DNA of 64,000 nucleotides from Quadrisphaera sp. RL12-1S (GCF_014270065.1 NZ_JACNME010000007.1:126311-190310), one strand, 5' to 3'; shown: positions 1 through 9,413, counted from the first letter of the stretch. Notes: generated by a model from the letters alone, not told the origin. Numbers and translations are program-made.

Positions 1-1158
1 ACCACCGCGCGGTACGCGTGGAGCCGGCGCCAGCTCTTCGAGGTGGTGTGCGACTTCTGGTCCAACCACCTCAACGTGACGTCCCCCAGCTCCGACGTGT
101 GGGACAGCCGGCACGACTACGACGCGGCCGTCATCCGCCGCCACGCCTTCGGGTCCTTCGAGGCCATGCTCGTCGCCTCGGCCCAGCACCCCGCGATGCT
201 GCGCTACCTCGACAACGCCTCCTCCACGAAGGCGCACCCCAACGAGAACTACGCCCGCGAGGTCATGGAGCTGCACACGGTCGGCGTCGCCGCCGGGTAC
301 GGGGAGGACGGCGTGCGCGCCGCCGCCCGCGTGCTGACCGGCCTGACCGTGGGCGAGGACGGTGGCTACGCCTACGACCCGAAGCGCCACGACACCTCCG
401 CCGCCGCGGTGCTCGGCTGGTCGACGCCGGCCCACAGCGCCGCCGACGGCGAGGCGGTGGCCACCTCCCTGCTGCGCCACCTGGCCCGGCACAGCGCGAC
501 GGCGACGGCGGTGGCGCGCAAGCTGGCCGTCCGCTTCGTCAGCGACGACCCACCGGCCTCCCTGGTCAGCCGCCTCGCCGGTGTGTACACCGCCGGCGGC
601 ACGCAGGTGCTGCCGGTGCTGAGAGCCCTGTTCGCCTCCGAGGAGTTCTGGGCCTCCGCGGGCAGGAAGACCCGCCGTCCGCTCGAGGGCTACCTCGCCG
701 CCGTCCGCGCGACCGGCTCCACGCCGGGCGCCACCGGGCGCGGCGGCATCGACGACCTGTACTGGCAGTGCCGCGAGGTGGGCCAGGCACCGCTGGCCTG
801 GGCCCCGCCGAACGGCTACCCGGACGTCGCCGCCGCGTGGCGCTCCGCCGGCGGCACCATGAGCCGCTGGAACGCCACCACCAACGTCGTCAACGGCTGG
901 TGGCCGAAGGCGCTGGTCCGGCTGCCCGCCACGAGCGTGCTGCCCGACCCGCTGCCGTCGACGTTCGGCGCCCTCGTCGACGCCCTCGTGCTGCGCCTGC
1001 TCGGCCGCCCGGCCACCACCACCGAGCGCGCCGCGCTGCTGGCCTTCACCGAGCACGGCGCCGGTGACGCCCTGAAGCCGACCGACCAGTGGGTCGGCTG
1101 GCGTCTGGGCAGCGTGCTGGCCACCGTCCTCAACTCGCCCGGACACATGGAGCGCTGA
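1..1158 (+). CDS. DUF1800 family protein, 5' end outside window
   Basis: The reading frame is open from the first base, so the start lies outside the window; 385 C-terminal residues are visible. The motif NENYAREVMELHTVGV (about residues 81-96 of the visible part), followed by an LTGL segment, is the family signature of DUF1800. Its biochemical role is not established; family members are usually exported and sit beside a DUF1501 gene, as here. The stop codon overlaps the next ATG (ATGA-type arrangement, TGA 1156-1158, ATG 1158-1160), so the two genes are probably co-translated. The family call is sure; the function is unknown. Confidence 0.88.
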   Translation, partial: TTARYAWSRRQLFEVVCDFWSNHLNVTSPSSDVWDSRHDYDAAVIRRHAFGSFEAMLVASAQHPAMLRYLDNASSTKAHPNENYAREVMELHTVGVAAGYGEDGVRAAARVLTGLTVGEDGGYAYDPKRHDTSAAAVLGWSTPAHSAADGEAVATSLLRHLARHSATATAVARKLAVRFVSDDPPASLVSRLAGVYTAGGTQVLPVLRALFASEEFWASAGRKTRRPLEGYLAAVRATGSTPGATGRGGIDDLYWQCREVGQAPLAWAPPNGYPDVAAAWRSAGGTMSRWNATTNVVNGWWPKALVRLPATSVLPDPLPSTFGALVDALVLRLLGRPATTTERAALLAFTEHGAGDALKPTDQWVGWRLGSVLATVLNSPGHMER

Positions 1159-2513
1159 TGGACCCCGCACTCCCCCGCCCCCGCAGCGCCCCGTCGTCGT
1201 CCTCGGTGTCTTCGGCGACGTCGGCGACGTCGGCGACGTCGGCGACGTCGGTGGAGGACTGCGGCTGCCCCGACGGCCCCGGCGCGGGCAGCTTCTCGCG
1301 CCGCTCGCTGCTCAAGGCCCTCGGCGTGGGCGCGATGACCCTCGTGGCCACGGAGCACGTGCACACGCAGGTGGCGTTCGCCGCACCGGGCTACGCCGGC
1401 GACGTGCTCGTGGTGCTGAGCCTGCGCGGCGGCATGGACGGGCTGTCCGCCGTCGTCCCCGGCGGTGACCCCGACTACTACCGGCTGCGGCCGACGATCG
1501 GCGTGCCGCAGTCCTCGCTGCTGGGGCTGGACGGGACGTTCGGGCTGCACCCGGCCATGGCGCCGCTGCTGCCGCTGTGGAAGGCCGGCCGGCTCGGTGC
1601 CGTGCACGGCGTGGGGCTGCCCGGCGCCAGCCGCAGCCACTTCGCCGCCATGGAGGACATGGAGAAGGCCGCGCCCGGCACGTCGCTGCGCACGGGGTGG
1701 CTCGACCGCACCCTCGGCACCCGGGCCGCTGCGGGCACGTTCCAGGCGGTGTCGATGACCGGCTCGCAGACGCCGCAGGCGCTCGCCGGGCCCGCCCCGG
1801 AGCTGACCCTCAAGAAGCTGGAGGGCTTCGCGCTGAGCGGGCCGGGAGACAGCGCCGTGGAGAGGGCGCGCTGGACCAGGGCCTACACGGCGCTCCACGC
1901 CGAGGGCCCGCCGACCGTCGCCGAGACCGGGCGCGCGGCGCTGGCCGCGGCGGCCACCATCTCCAGCACCCTCGGCTCCACCCCGGCGGGCAGCGGCTAC
2001 CCGGACACCGACCTCGGGCGGTCCCTGCGCGACGTCGCCCGGATGGTCAAGGCGGGTGTGGGCGTGCAGGTCGCCGCCGTCGACTCCGGCGACTGGGACA
2101 TGCACTCCGGCCTGGGCGCCGCGGGCGGCGGCTGGATGAAGGACAAGCTCACCGAGCTGTCGACGGCGCTGGCGGCCTTCGACGCCGACCTCGGCGCGCT
2201 CATGTCCGGCGTGACGGTGCTGACCATCAGCGAGTTCGGGCGCCGGGCCGACGAGAACGGCTCCGGTGGCCTCGACCACGGTCACGGCAACCTCATGCTC
2301 GCGCTCGGCGGCGGTGTGGTGGGGGGCCGCGTGCACGGCAGGTACCCCGGGCTGGGGCCGCAGGCGCTCGACAACGGCGCCGTGGCCAGCGTGACCGACT
2401 ACCGCGACGTCATCGGCGAGGTGCTGCAGAAGCGGTGCGGGGCCGGGGCGCTGTCGGAGGTCTTCCCGGGCTTCTCCCCGGCGGGGGCGCTCGGCCTGGT
2501 CCGCGCCCGCTGA
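1158..2513 (+). CDS. DUF1501 family protein with Tat signal
   Basis: A 451-residue protein. I chose the ATG at 1158 because it overlaps the stop of the DUF1800 gene; the frame stays open further upstream only inside that gene. Residues about 1-35 are an unusual Ser/Ala/Thr stretch with a 9-bp DNA repeat (SAT repeated four times) and a Cys-Gly-Cys. Then comes SRRSLLK and a hydrophobic stretch, a twin-arginine export signal ending near AFA-AP. The body (GGMDGLSAVVP, HPAMAPL, SRSHF, EFGRR, DHGHGN) matches DUF1501, a family thought to be related in fold to the alkaline phosphatase/sulfatase superfamily. The DUF1800/DUF1501 pair is common in bacteria and is probably a secreted two-protein unit; its substrate is unknown. 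Confidence 0.9.
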   Translation: MDPALPRPRSAPSSSSVSSATSATSATSATSVEDCGCPDGPGAGSFSRRSLLKALGVGAMTLVATEHVHTQVAFAAPGYAGDVLVVLSLRGGMDGLSAVVPGGDPDYYRLRPTIGVPQSSLLGLDGTFGLHPAMAPLLPLWKAGRLGAVHGVGLPGASRSHFAAMEDMEKAAPGTSLRTGWLDRTLGTRAAAGTFQAVSMTGSQTPQALAGPAPELTLKKLEGFALSGPGDSAVERARWTRAYTALHAEGPPTVAETGRAALAAAATISSTLGSTPAGSGYPDTDLGRSLRDVARMVKAGVGVQVAAVDSGDWDMHSGLGAAGGGWMKDKLTELSTALAAFDADLGALMSGVTVLTISEFGRRADENGSGGLDHGHGNLMLALGGGVVGGRVHGRYPGLGPQALDNGAVASVTDYRDVIGEVLQKRCGAGALSEVFPGFSPAGALGLVRAR

Positions 2514-2523
2514 CGCGCCGGGG

Positions 2524-4698
2524 TCAGGACGACGACGGCAGCGGACCGGGCGTGATCGCCCCGCACGCGTCGATCCGGTACAGCACGGCCACCGGGCCCT
2601 GCGAGGGGTCGGGGCCGTCCTCGGAGTCGACGGCGGTGAAGCCGGGCGCCGTCGCCAGGTCGAGCAGGCCCGGGTACCGCTTGTCGCGGTCCGCGGGGTC
2701 GCCGCCCCACAGGTAGTACGTGCCGAAGTCGAGCACGTACCCCAGGTGCAGCTCCCGCACGGCTGGGCACACGGACGGGTCGGTGGCGGCGTCGCGCAGG
2801 TGCGCCGCCACCACCGCGCGGGCGGGGGTGAAGGTCGAGGTCATGTGCGGGAACGGCGTCTGCCGGTCGGCGAGGGCGTAGACGAAGCCCGAGCCGTTCC
2901 ACGGGTTGCCGGCCACCATGACGCCGGCGGGGACCTCGGAGGCCACGCGGTCCAGCAGGGCCCGCTCGGGGGCGTCCAGGAGGTCGGAGTACTTCGTGTC
3001 GCTGGTGGCCACGGAGTTGGCGTAGAGCCAGCCGTACGTGACCGCGTAGCCCTGCCCCCGCGCTGCGACCAGCACCACCAGCACTGCCAGCGCCGCGCTC
3101 ATCGTGGTCAGCGCCGCCCAGCGCTCGGCGGGGACCAGGCGCACCGCCGGGACCGCCCGCCGGCGGCCGTTCACCGCCAGCGGCCGGGTGCGCGCCGGCG
3201 GGCGCCAGGGGCCGACGAGCCCTCCCAGCCGCCGCACGAGCCGGCGCACCGCGCCCGGCCCGAGCGAGAGGGCGGCGCTGGCCAGCACGAGCCCGGTGAG
3301 GCTCGCGAGCGGCGCGATCCGGTAGGCGTCGTTGAACCAGTAGCCGGTGAGGTACCGGCTCTCCGGGGTCTGCACCGCCCACGACAGGACGAACAGCACC
3401 GACGCCACCACGTGCGCTCCCGCGACCCAGCGCAGCGGGCGGCGGCGCACCGCGACGGCCAGCCCGAGCAGCACCAGGGCCGCCGCCAGCCACAGCGGCG
3501 GGCGCGTCACCTCCGAGGCCACGGGGTGGGTGATGCTGAGGTGGCTGAACAGCACGGCCTGCTCGGCGGCCTCCCTCAGCGTGGCCTTGGGCGGCCACAG
3601 GGTGTCGCGGGCGCTCGCCACGGACGCGCTCCAGGTCACCACCGCCCAGGCCGTGACGCTCACGCCCACCGCCAGCACGGGCAGCACCACCGCGGCGACC
3701 CGCCGCCCGGCGCGCCACCAGGTGCCGGACGTGCGCCAGAGCACCACCACCCCCAGCGGCAGCGCCAGGGCCACCAGCGCGAAGCCGCCGTTGGGCTGGG
3801 CGAGCGCGAGCCCCGGCAGGGTGCCGGCCGCGGTGGCGAGCGCGCCGAGGCGCGCGCGGACGGTGCGGGACCGGTCCGCGGCCACCACGAGCAGGGCCAG
3901 CGGTGCGGGCAGCAGGCTGTTGGTGAGCAGCGTCGGGTAGAGGACTCCCCAGCCCAGCGTGGCCACGGGCTGCGCCGTGAACGCCGCGGTCAGCGCGCCC
4001 GCCGCGGCCAGGGCGACCGGGCGTCGGCCCAGCACTGCCCGGACCAGGCCCACCGCTCCTAGCGGCCAGACCACCAGCGCGACGGCGAGGGCGGTGGCGT
4101 TGGTGGCCACGTCCACGCCGGCGCCGGTGGTCATCGCCGCGAGGGAGACCACGTCGTGCCAGGCGGCCGGGTAGAAGGACGTCGCCGCCCCCGGGTGGGT
4201 CAGGCGGCCCAGGTGCAGCGAGGACCCGTCGCCGGTGTCTACGACCCACCGGACGGCGTTGAGGTGGAACACGGCGTCGTAGCTCTCCGAGACCGCGGTG
4301 GGGTCCCACAGCGCGGAGGTGAGGCGGCGCCCTGCGAGCAGACCGCCGCCGACCAGGCCCCCCGCGGCGCTCAGCCCCACGGCCAGGTGCCGGTTCCCCG
4401 GCGCGAGGCGGCCGCTGCCCCGCAGCCCGCTCCCGAGCCCGCCGCCCAGCAGCCCCACCGGCAGGGCGACGACGACGGCGAGGGCGGTGGCCAGCGCGAG
4501 CGGCAGCAGCCCCCACCGCAGCCCGGCGACGGCGGCGCCGACGGCGGCCAGCGCCACCACCCCGGTGGACAGCGCCGGCGCCACGCCGGTCCACACGAGT
4601 CCGCGCAGGCCGGCGGCGCGCCCGACGAGCAGCCCGGGCACCACGAGGACGGCGACGGCGATGGCTGCGGGCGCGACCGCACCCGACCAGCCGACCAC
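2524..4698 (-). CDS. Large polytopic membrane protein, DUF6541-like
   Basis: A 724-residue protein with about a dozen hydrophobic segments spread over its N-terminal two thirds and a soluble extracytoplasmic C-terminal part (about residues 560-724) with YWFNDAYR and AGNPWNGSGFVYAL motifs. The same architecture and C-terminal motif (ANDPVDGSAWLYAL) occur in the protein at 5942-8008, so the two are paralogues. They resemble the actinobacterial DUF6541 family, integral membrane proteins reminiscent of GT-C-type glycosyltransferases; catalysis is unproven. The GTG at 4698 is chosen because a TACGGT box lies 6 nt upstream, consistent with a leaderless transcript. The C-terminus ends in three serines. 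Confidence 0.8.
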   Translation of the reverse strand: MVGWSGAVAPAAIAVAVLVVPGLLVGRAAGLRGLVWTGVAPALSTGVVALAAVGAAVAGLRWGLLPLALATALAVVVALPVGLLGGGLGSGLRGSGRLAPGNRHLAVGLSAAGGLVGGGLLAGRRLTSALWDPTAVSESYDAVFHLNAVRWVVDTGDGSSLHLGRLTHPGAATSFYPAAWHDVVSLAAMTTGAGVDVATNATALAVALVVWPLGAVGLVRAVLGRRPVALAAAGALTAAFTAQPVATLGWGVLYPTLLTNSLLPAPLALLVVAADRSRTVRARLGALATAAGTLPGLALAQPNGGFALVALALPLGVVVLWRTSGTWWRAGRRVAAVVLPVLAVGVSVTAWAVVTWSASVASARDTLWPPKATLREAAEQAVLFSHLSITHPVASEVTRPPLWLAAALVLLGLAVAVRRRPLRWVAGAHVVASVLFVLSWAVQTPESRYLTGYWFNDAYRIAPLASLTGLVLASAALSLGPGAVRRLVRRLGGLVGPWRPPARTRPLAVNGRRRAVPAVRLVPAERWAALTTMSAALAVLVVLVAARGQGYAVTYGWLYANSVATSDTKYSDLLDAPERALLDRVASEVPAGVMVAGNPWNGSGFVYALADRQTPFPHMTSTFTPARAVVAAHLRDAATDPSVCPAVRELHLGYVLDFGTYYLWGGDPADRDKRYPGLLDLATAPGFTAVDSEDGPDPSQGPVAVLYRIDACGAITPGPLPSSS

Positions 4699-4704
4699 CC
4701 ACCG

Positions 4705-4710
4705 ACCGTA
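4705..4710 (-). promoter_or_regulatory. Candidate -10 box of leaderless promoter
   Basis: On the minus strand TACGGT is followed by 6 nt and the GTG at 4698, with no Shine-Dalgarno. This spacing would put the transcription start at or next to the start codon. The same signature recurs before several other genes in the window. No good -35 box is seen. Confidence 0.4.
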
Positions 4711-4773
4711 ACCAGGTGCGGCCCCGCGGCGCGGGCGAACGTCCAGGCCCGTCGTCCAGGCCCGTCAGCCGGG

Positions 4774-5934
4774 TCAGCCGCAGGCGAGCGCCACCCGGCG
4801 GGCCAGCCACTGCGGGGTGCCCGCCGCTGGTGTGGTCGCGTCGAAGGCCCCGCCGAGGGACTCGGTCGCGCCGTCACCGCTCACGGCCTGCAGGTCCAGG
4901 CGGCTCAGCGCGCCGTCACCGACCACCGAGCACTGGGGGTGCACCGAGATGTCGACCACCGCCGTCTCCCCCGGGCGCAGGTCCCGCGGCAGCGGCGGGT
5001 CGGACGTCGGGTCGAGGCCGGGGGTGCTGTCCAGCTGCAGCCGCACGGGGGCGGCGCCGGTCAGCGCCTTGACGGTGACGCGGAGGGCGCCGTCCTCCTT
5101 CCACAGCCAGCCCGTCTGCAGCTGCGCCGGGTCAGCGGAGCCGCACGCGTCGCCCAGGGACTGGTCGAGGGAGCTGGCGATCGCGTCGACCACCGGCAGC
5201 CGCACGTCCACCGCCGGGCCGCCGACGGCCCGGCGCACGGAGGCGAGCACCACGGTCGGGGCGGTCGGCGCCGGGGTCGGGTAGGGGCCCATGTCGAAGG
5301 GCGAGTCCGGCTGCGCGGCCGCGGCCTGCGCGCGGGCGTCGTCCCGGACCGCCTGGCAGTCGACGCGCACCGCCACCGGCGCCACCACGAGGGCGCCGGG
5401 GTCCACCTGCACCTCGTCCGGCGGTGACGCGGTGCCCTGGTGCGCGGTGGACAGGCCCTGCAGGCGCACGTCGAGCGCCGCGTCGCCGTGGTTGAAGAGC
5501 GCCACGTGCACCTGGGCGGCGAGCGTGCTGCCGCGTCCGTCCCGCTGGGTCACGAAGGCGTACCCGACCGTGAGCGCCTCCTGCAGGGCGGAGCGCGCGT
5601 CAAGGGCGTCGCGGTGGGAGCTGCCGACGGCTGCGCCCCCGAGCCCCGCCGCGAGCACCAGGACGACGACGGCGGCGGGCCCGCGCGCCCACGCCGGCAC
5701 GGCCTCCGGCCAGCGCGACAGGCCGGCTCCGCGGGACCCGCGCGCCGCCCGGCCGCCACCGCCCTCGCCACCGCGCCCGTCGCCCTTGAGGTCCGCGTCG
5801 AGGTCGGCGTCGAGGTCGAGCAGGTCGGTGTCGCCGGCTGCGTCGCCGGCTGCGTCGCCGGCCTGCCCGAGGGCCATGGCGGGGACTGTAGGCCCCGCAG
5901 GTGAACGACCGGCTGGACCAGGAGGCGTCCCCAC
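4774..5934 (-). CDS. Single-pass membrane protein of unknown function
   Basis: A 386-residue protein from the GTG at 5934, 8 nt after the stop of the upstream DUF6541-like gene; an in-frame ATG at 5877 (367 residues) is an alternative start. The N-terminus is acidic low-complexity sequence (DLLDLDADLDADLKGD, about residues 37-52), then a Gly/Arg-rich linker and one membrane segment (about 84-105). The remaining 280 residues look extracytoplasmic, have two Ala/Pro-rich linkers and four cysteines (DCQAV, DACGS, HPQCS, ALACG), and contain two beta-rich stretches. I do not recognise a family. Its place between two paralogous membrane proteins suggests an accessory subunit of the same envelope complex (inference). 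Confidence 0.7.
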   Translation of the reverse strand: MGTPPGPAGRSPAGPTVPAMALGQAGDAAGDAAGDTDLLDLDADLDADLKGDGRGGEGGGGRAARGSRGAGLSRWPEAVPAWARGPAAVVVLVLAAGLGGAAVGSSHRDALDARSALQEALTVGYAFVTQRDGRGSTLAAQVHVALFNHGDAALDVRLQGLSTAHQGTASPPDEVQVDPGALVVAPVAVRVDCQAVRDDARAQAAAAQPDSPFDMGPYPTPAPTAPTVVLASVRRAVGGPAVDVRLPVVDAIASSLDQSLGDACGSADPAQLQTGWLWKEDGALRVTVKALTGAAPVRLQLDSTPGLDPTSDPPLPRDLRPGETAVVDISVHPQCSVVGDGALSRLDLQAVSGDGATESLGGAFDATTPAAGTPQWLARRVALACG

Positions 5935-5941
5935 AGCCCTC

Positions 5942-8008
5942 TCAGGCCGGGGCGCAGGGCGTGCCGGGCACCAGCACCCGGTAGGCCGAGGCGGTGCCGG
6001 CGCGGGCGACGGGCTCGAGCGAGGCGGCCCGGTCCAGGTCGGTGAAGCCGGGCGCCAGGCGCATCGAGGCGTACACCGCCTCCCCGCCCGTGTAGACGTA
6101 GCAGACGCGCAGGTCGCGCAGGGCCTGCTGGACGCCCGCGTCGGTGTCGACGTCGTCGAGGCGGGCCAGGAGCAGCTGCGCGTCCGGCGTGAGCGGTCCG
6201 GGGGCGTAGTGGCGGAACAGCACCGGCACGCCGTGGAGGGCGTACAGCCAGGCGGAGCCGTCCACGGGGTCGTTGGCCACCGCCGCCCCCGCGGGCAGCG
6301 GCTGGTCCCGCACCACCTGCGCCAGGCGGTCCATGACCGCCTGCTGGTCGGGTCCGGTGACGCGGGGCGCGTACCCGGCGGCCAGGCGCGGCGCGGCGAC
6401 CTCCAGCGTGCTCACCGCCGCCGTCCCCGCGAGCAGCACCGCGGCCCCGGCGACGACGGCGCGCAGCACCGTCCACCGGGCGAGCGGACCGGCGAGGAGG
6501 TCCGCCAGCAGGTCGGCGGCGCGCGAGGCCCCCACGCCCGCGGCCACCGCACCGACCACCGCCACCACGGCCATGAGCCGGAAGGGGGCGTTGTAGAAGA
6601 ACAGCGTCACCGAGCGCAGCAGGTCCGCCACGGCGGCGCCCACGGGCCCCACCACCTGCGCGAGCACGGGTCCCAGCGGCACCACCGTGGCCACCGCGGC
6701 GGCCACCGCCAGCACCCAGACCACCGCCAGCCAGGCGGTGGCCCGGGAGGTGGCCAGCAGCACCACCGCCGCCACCACCACGGCCGCGAGCGCCCACTGG
6801 CCGCCCTGGGGCGGCAGCCCGAAGCCGTAGCCGCCGCTGATGCGGCGCACACCGCCGAGCACCGACACCAGCGCGTCGCCGACGCCGCCCCAGGTGGCGG
6901 GGCGGGAGGTGTAGTCGTAGGCGGCCAGGCTGCGCAGGGCCGGTGACCAGCGCGCCAGCGCCAGCACCAGCGGCGGCAGGAGCAGCGTGCCGAGCACCGC
7001 CGCGCCCAGACCCGCCAGCCCCCACCGCGAGCTCCCCGCCGACCACCCGGACAGCACGTGCACGGCCAGCCGCGACAGCGCCCACCCGAGCACGAGCGCA
7101 CCGGCCAGCACCACCCCGGCCGGCTGCAGCCCCGCCACGCCGGCGGTCCCCACGAGCACGGCCACCGCAGCCGAGACCGGGCGCCGGGGCACCAGCCGCC
7201 CCTCCAGCGCCCGCACCGCGACCGCCGCCAGGAGCACCGCGGTGGCCAGGGCGGCTCCGTAGCTCCACACCCCGCGCCACCACTGGTCCCACGGCGCCGC
7301 CACCGGCAGGACGGCGACGACGGCGCCCACCGCGGCGGCCGTCCCGCGCCGCACCGGCGCCACGGCCCCGGCGAGAGCGCCGACCGCGACCGGCAGCACG
7401 GCACCGGCCACGAGGGCGGCGAGCACGTCGAGCACGGTCGCCGGGCCCGCGCCGGTGAGGCGCACGCCGAGCGCCGCGAGCGCGTGGAGGGCGTCGGGGT
7501 AGTAGGTGGAGACGTCGCGCCAGCCGGCGGAGGCCAGGGCGCTGGGGGCGGTGACCGGGTCGCTGTCGCCGGTGCGGACGATGAGCTCGGTGAGGTTGGC
7601 GTGGTAGGCGGCGTCCCAGGTCTGCGCGATGTCACCGAGGCGGTGGCCGGCGCTCCGCGCGACCGCCACCACCAGCAGCGCCGCCGCCGCGGCGCCGACC
7701 ACCGGCCCCACGGCGGAGACCGGCTCGAGCGGTTCCCGCCGCCGGGCCTGGCCCGGCCGGGACAGCAGCCGCCGCCGGGGCAGCAGCCGCAGCGCCAGCG
7801 CGAGCAGCAGGGACGCGGCGAGCACGCCGGCGGCCGTCGTCGTCGTCCACCGCAGACCGGCGCGGGGCACGGCCACCGCGCCGAGCGCCACCAGCCCCCA
7901 CGTGAGGACCGGCGCGGCGACCAGGGCCCAGCGGCGCCGCACCCCCAGGGCCTGCGCGAGCAGCGCGCCGGGCGCCCAGAGCAGCGCGGCCACCACGGGC
8001 AGGACCAC
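5942..8008 (-). CDS. Large polytopic membrane protein, DUF6541-like
   Basis: A 688-residue protein with many membrane segments (MVLPVVAALLWAPGALLAQA onward). A loop at about residues 125-190 holds WDAAYHANLTELIVRTGD and YYPDALHAL, a pattern matched in the paralogue at 2524-4698 (YDAVFHLNAVRWVVDTGD, FYPAAWHDV). The extracytoplasmic C-terminus has ANDPVDGSAWLYAL and FRHYAPG. The conserved acidic first loop and the hydrophobic core are reminiscent of GT-C lipid-linked sugar transferases, but I see no proof of activity. It starts at a GTG 20 nt after the stop of the NagZ-like lipoprotein gene and is probably in the same operon; the next gene follows after 7 nt. Confidence 0.8.
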   Translation of the reverse strand: MVLPVVAALLWAPGALLAQALGVRRRWALVAAPVLTWGLVALGAVAVPRAGLRWTTTTAAGVLAASLLLALALRLLPRRRLLSRPGQARRREPLEPVSAVGPVVGAAAAALLVVAVARSAGHRLGDIAQTWDAAYHANLTELIVRTGDSDPVTAPSALASAGWRDVSTYYPDALHALAALGVRLTGAGPATVLDVLAALVAGAVLPVAVGALAGAVAPVRRGTAAAVGAVVAVLPVAAPWDQWWRGVWSYGAALATAVLLAAVAVRALEGRLVPRRPVSAAVAVLVGTAGVAGLQPAGVVLAGALVLGWALSRLAVHVLSGWSAGSSRWGLAGLGAAVLGTLLLPPLVLALARWSPALRSLAAYDYTSRPATWGGVGDALVSVLGGVRRISGGYGFGLPPQGGQWALAAVVVAAVVLLATSRATAWLAVVWVLAVAAAVATVVPLGPVLAQVVGPVGAAVADLLRSVTLFFYNAPFRLMAVVAVVGAVAAGVGASRAADLLADLLAGPLARWTVLRAVVAGAAVLLAGTAAVSTLEVAAPRLAAGYAPRVTGPDQQAVMDRLAQVVRDQPLPAGAAVANDPVDGSAWLYALHGVPVLFRHYAPGPLTPDAQLLLARLDDVDTDAGVQQALRDLRVCYVYTGGEAVYASMRLAPGFTDLDRAASLEPVARAGTASAYRVLVPGTPCAPA

Positions 8009-8028
8009 GAGGACCGCCGAGGGACCGG

Positions 8029-9267
8029 TCAGGGCAGCAGCCCCGCGCGGGACTTGGCCTCCAGCGCCACGAGGGCGGCGGCGTCCACCGCGGCGGCGAA
8101 GGCCGGGTCAGCGCTCGCCCTGGCCTGCAGCGCGTCGAGCATGGTGGGGGCGAGCGCGGAGTCCACGGTCAGCACCAGGGTGCCGCCGGCCTCCACGAAC
8201 CGGGTGGCGCGCTCCGCCGGCGGCACGGAGGCGACGGCCTCGGCGCGGCCGAGGTCGTCGGAGATGACCACGCCGTCCACCCCCAGCTGACCGCGCAGCA
8301 GGTCGGTGACCACGGCGGAGGAGAACGCGGCGGGGCTGGCGGGGTCGATCCGGTCGTACACGGCCGAGGAGGTCATGACGAACGGCCGCTGCGGCAGCGC
8401 CGCGAGCTGCCCGAACACGGCGACGCCGGGGTCGGTGGCGGAGGTCTCGGTGTCGTGGACGTCCCGGGAGTAGTCGGTGTTGGTGGTCACCCGGCCCAGC
8501 CCCGGGAAGTGCTTCACGGTGGCCACCACGCCGGACTCGCCGAGCCCGGTGACCGCGGCGCCGGCGTCCTGCGAGACCTCCTCGGCGGTCGCGCCGTACT
8601 CGCGGCCGTACCTGCCGATGGGCGCGTTGGCGCGTCCCGTGGTGGCGGGCACGACGTCGGCGACGGGCGCGAGGTCGAGGGTGATGCCCGCGGCGCGCAG
8701 CTGCTCCCCCGCGCGGCGCGCGGTCTCCTGCACGGCGGACGCGGGCTGCCGGCCCTGCTGGCGGGCCGTGGGGAGGCGCTCGAAGCCGGGTCCGGAGAAG
8801 GTCTGCACGGCGCCGCCCTCCTGGTCCGCGGCCACCCACGGCACCGGCTGGCCGGCCTGGCGGGCGCGCTCGGCCCACGGCACGGTCACCGCGGCGACGG
8901 CCGCGGCGGAGGCCTGGGAGCGCCCGCCGACGAAGAGGCCGCCGTAGGGGGCCTGGGCGAGGAGCGCGCTGCCGTCGTCGAGGTCCGCGGCCGGCACGCC
9001 CACCACCAGCAGCTGCGCCGCCCGCGCCCGCAGGTCCATCCGCTCGAGCGCGCGCTGCGCCGCCGCGACGTGCGGGTCCACCGGTGGTGGCGACGGCGAC
9101 GGCGACGGGCTCGCCGAGCCCGCCCCGCTCCCCGCGGAGGTGCTGGCGCTGGCTGGGGCGCCGGCTGTGGCGGACTGCGGCGAGGAGCACCCGCCCAGCG
9201 CGAGGAGTCCCACCAGCAGCACCCCGAGAGCGGCGCGGGGCGGGCGAGCGGACTGCGCTGGTGCCAT
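8029..9267 (-). CDS. Lipoprotein glycoside hydrolase family 3 (NagZ/LpqI-like beta-N-acetylglucosaminidase)
   Basis: A 412-residue lipoprotein. The ATG at 9267 is preferred over upstream GTG codons because the signal peptide then starts normally and ends in the lipobox LALGGC, and a TAGCGT box lies 7 nt upstream. Next come a Ser/Pro-rich linker and a GH3 N-terminal domain with DQEGGAVQTF, KHFPGLG and VISDDLGRAEAV; the last holds the expected Asp nucleophile. Classical NagZ has a DSH loop after KHFPGHG supplying the acid/base His; here the loop reads TTNTDYS, as I recall for mycobacterial LpqI-type members. Likely role: removing GlcNAc from peptidoglycan fragments at the outer face of the membrane (family knowledge). 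It heads a minus-strand cluster with the DUF6541-like genes. Confidence 0.88.
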   Translation of the reverse strand: MAPAQSARPPRAALGVLLVGLLALGGCSSPQSATAGAPASASTSAGSGAGSASPSPSPSPPPVDPHVAAAQRALERMDLRARAAQLLVVGVPAADLDDGSALLAQAPYGGLFVGGRSQASAAAVAAVTVPWAERARQAGQPVPWVAADQEGGAVQTFSGPGFERLPTARQQGRQPASAVQETARRAGEQLRAAGITLDLAPVADVVPATTGRANAPIGRYGREYGATAEEVSQDAGAAVTGLGESGVVATVKHFPGLGRVTTNTDYSRDVHDTETSATDPGVAVFGQLAALPQRPFVMTSSAVYDRIDPASPAAFSSAVVTDLLRGQLGVDGVVISDDLGRAEAVASVPPAERATRFVEAGGTLVLTVDSALAPTMLDALQARASADPAFAAAVDAAALVALEAKSRAGLLP

Positions 9268-9274
9268 CACCTCG

Positions 9275-9280
9275 ACGCTA
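9275..9280 (-). promoter_or_regulatory. Candidate -10 box of leaderless promoter
   Basis: TAGCGT on the minus strand, 7 nt before the ATG of the NagZ-like lipoprotein gene. A GAGG run overlaps the spacer but is only 2 nt from the ATG, too close to act as a ribosome site, so leaderless initiation is the simpler reading. Confidence 0.4.
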
Positions 9281-9335
9281 CCCGGCGACACGCGAGCGCC
9301 ACGCCGGGAAGGCCGCGGTGGCTCGGACGGGGGAC

Positions 9336-9360
9336 GTGTGAGCCGTGGGGACCGGGGTAG
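9336..9360 (+). promoter_or_regulatory. Candidate SigB-type stress promoter before the PRC-barrel gene
   Basis: GTGT, then 15 nt, then GGGTAG. This resembles the actinobacterial general-stress sigma consensus (G-T-T-T, 14-16 nt, GGGTA-pyrimidine) with one deviation in each box. It lies 54 nt upstream of the ATG at 9414. PRC-barrel stress proteins are often controlled this way, so the match is plausible but unproven. Confidence 0.35.
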
Positions 9361-9413
9361 CGGGGTGTCGGTGCGCAGAGGTGCGCGCCGACCGACGATC
9401 GCGAGGAGCGGCC

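Noticed and set aside
1195..1260. GGCGACGTC-type 9-bp repeat near the start of the DUF1501 gene as a regulatory repeat
   Set aside because: It is inside the coding frame (SAT units before the Tat signal) and is described there.
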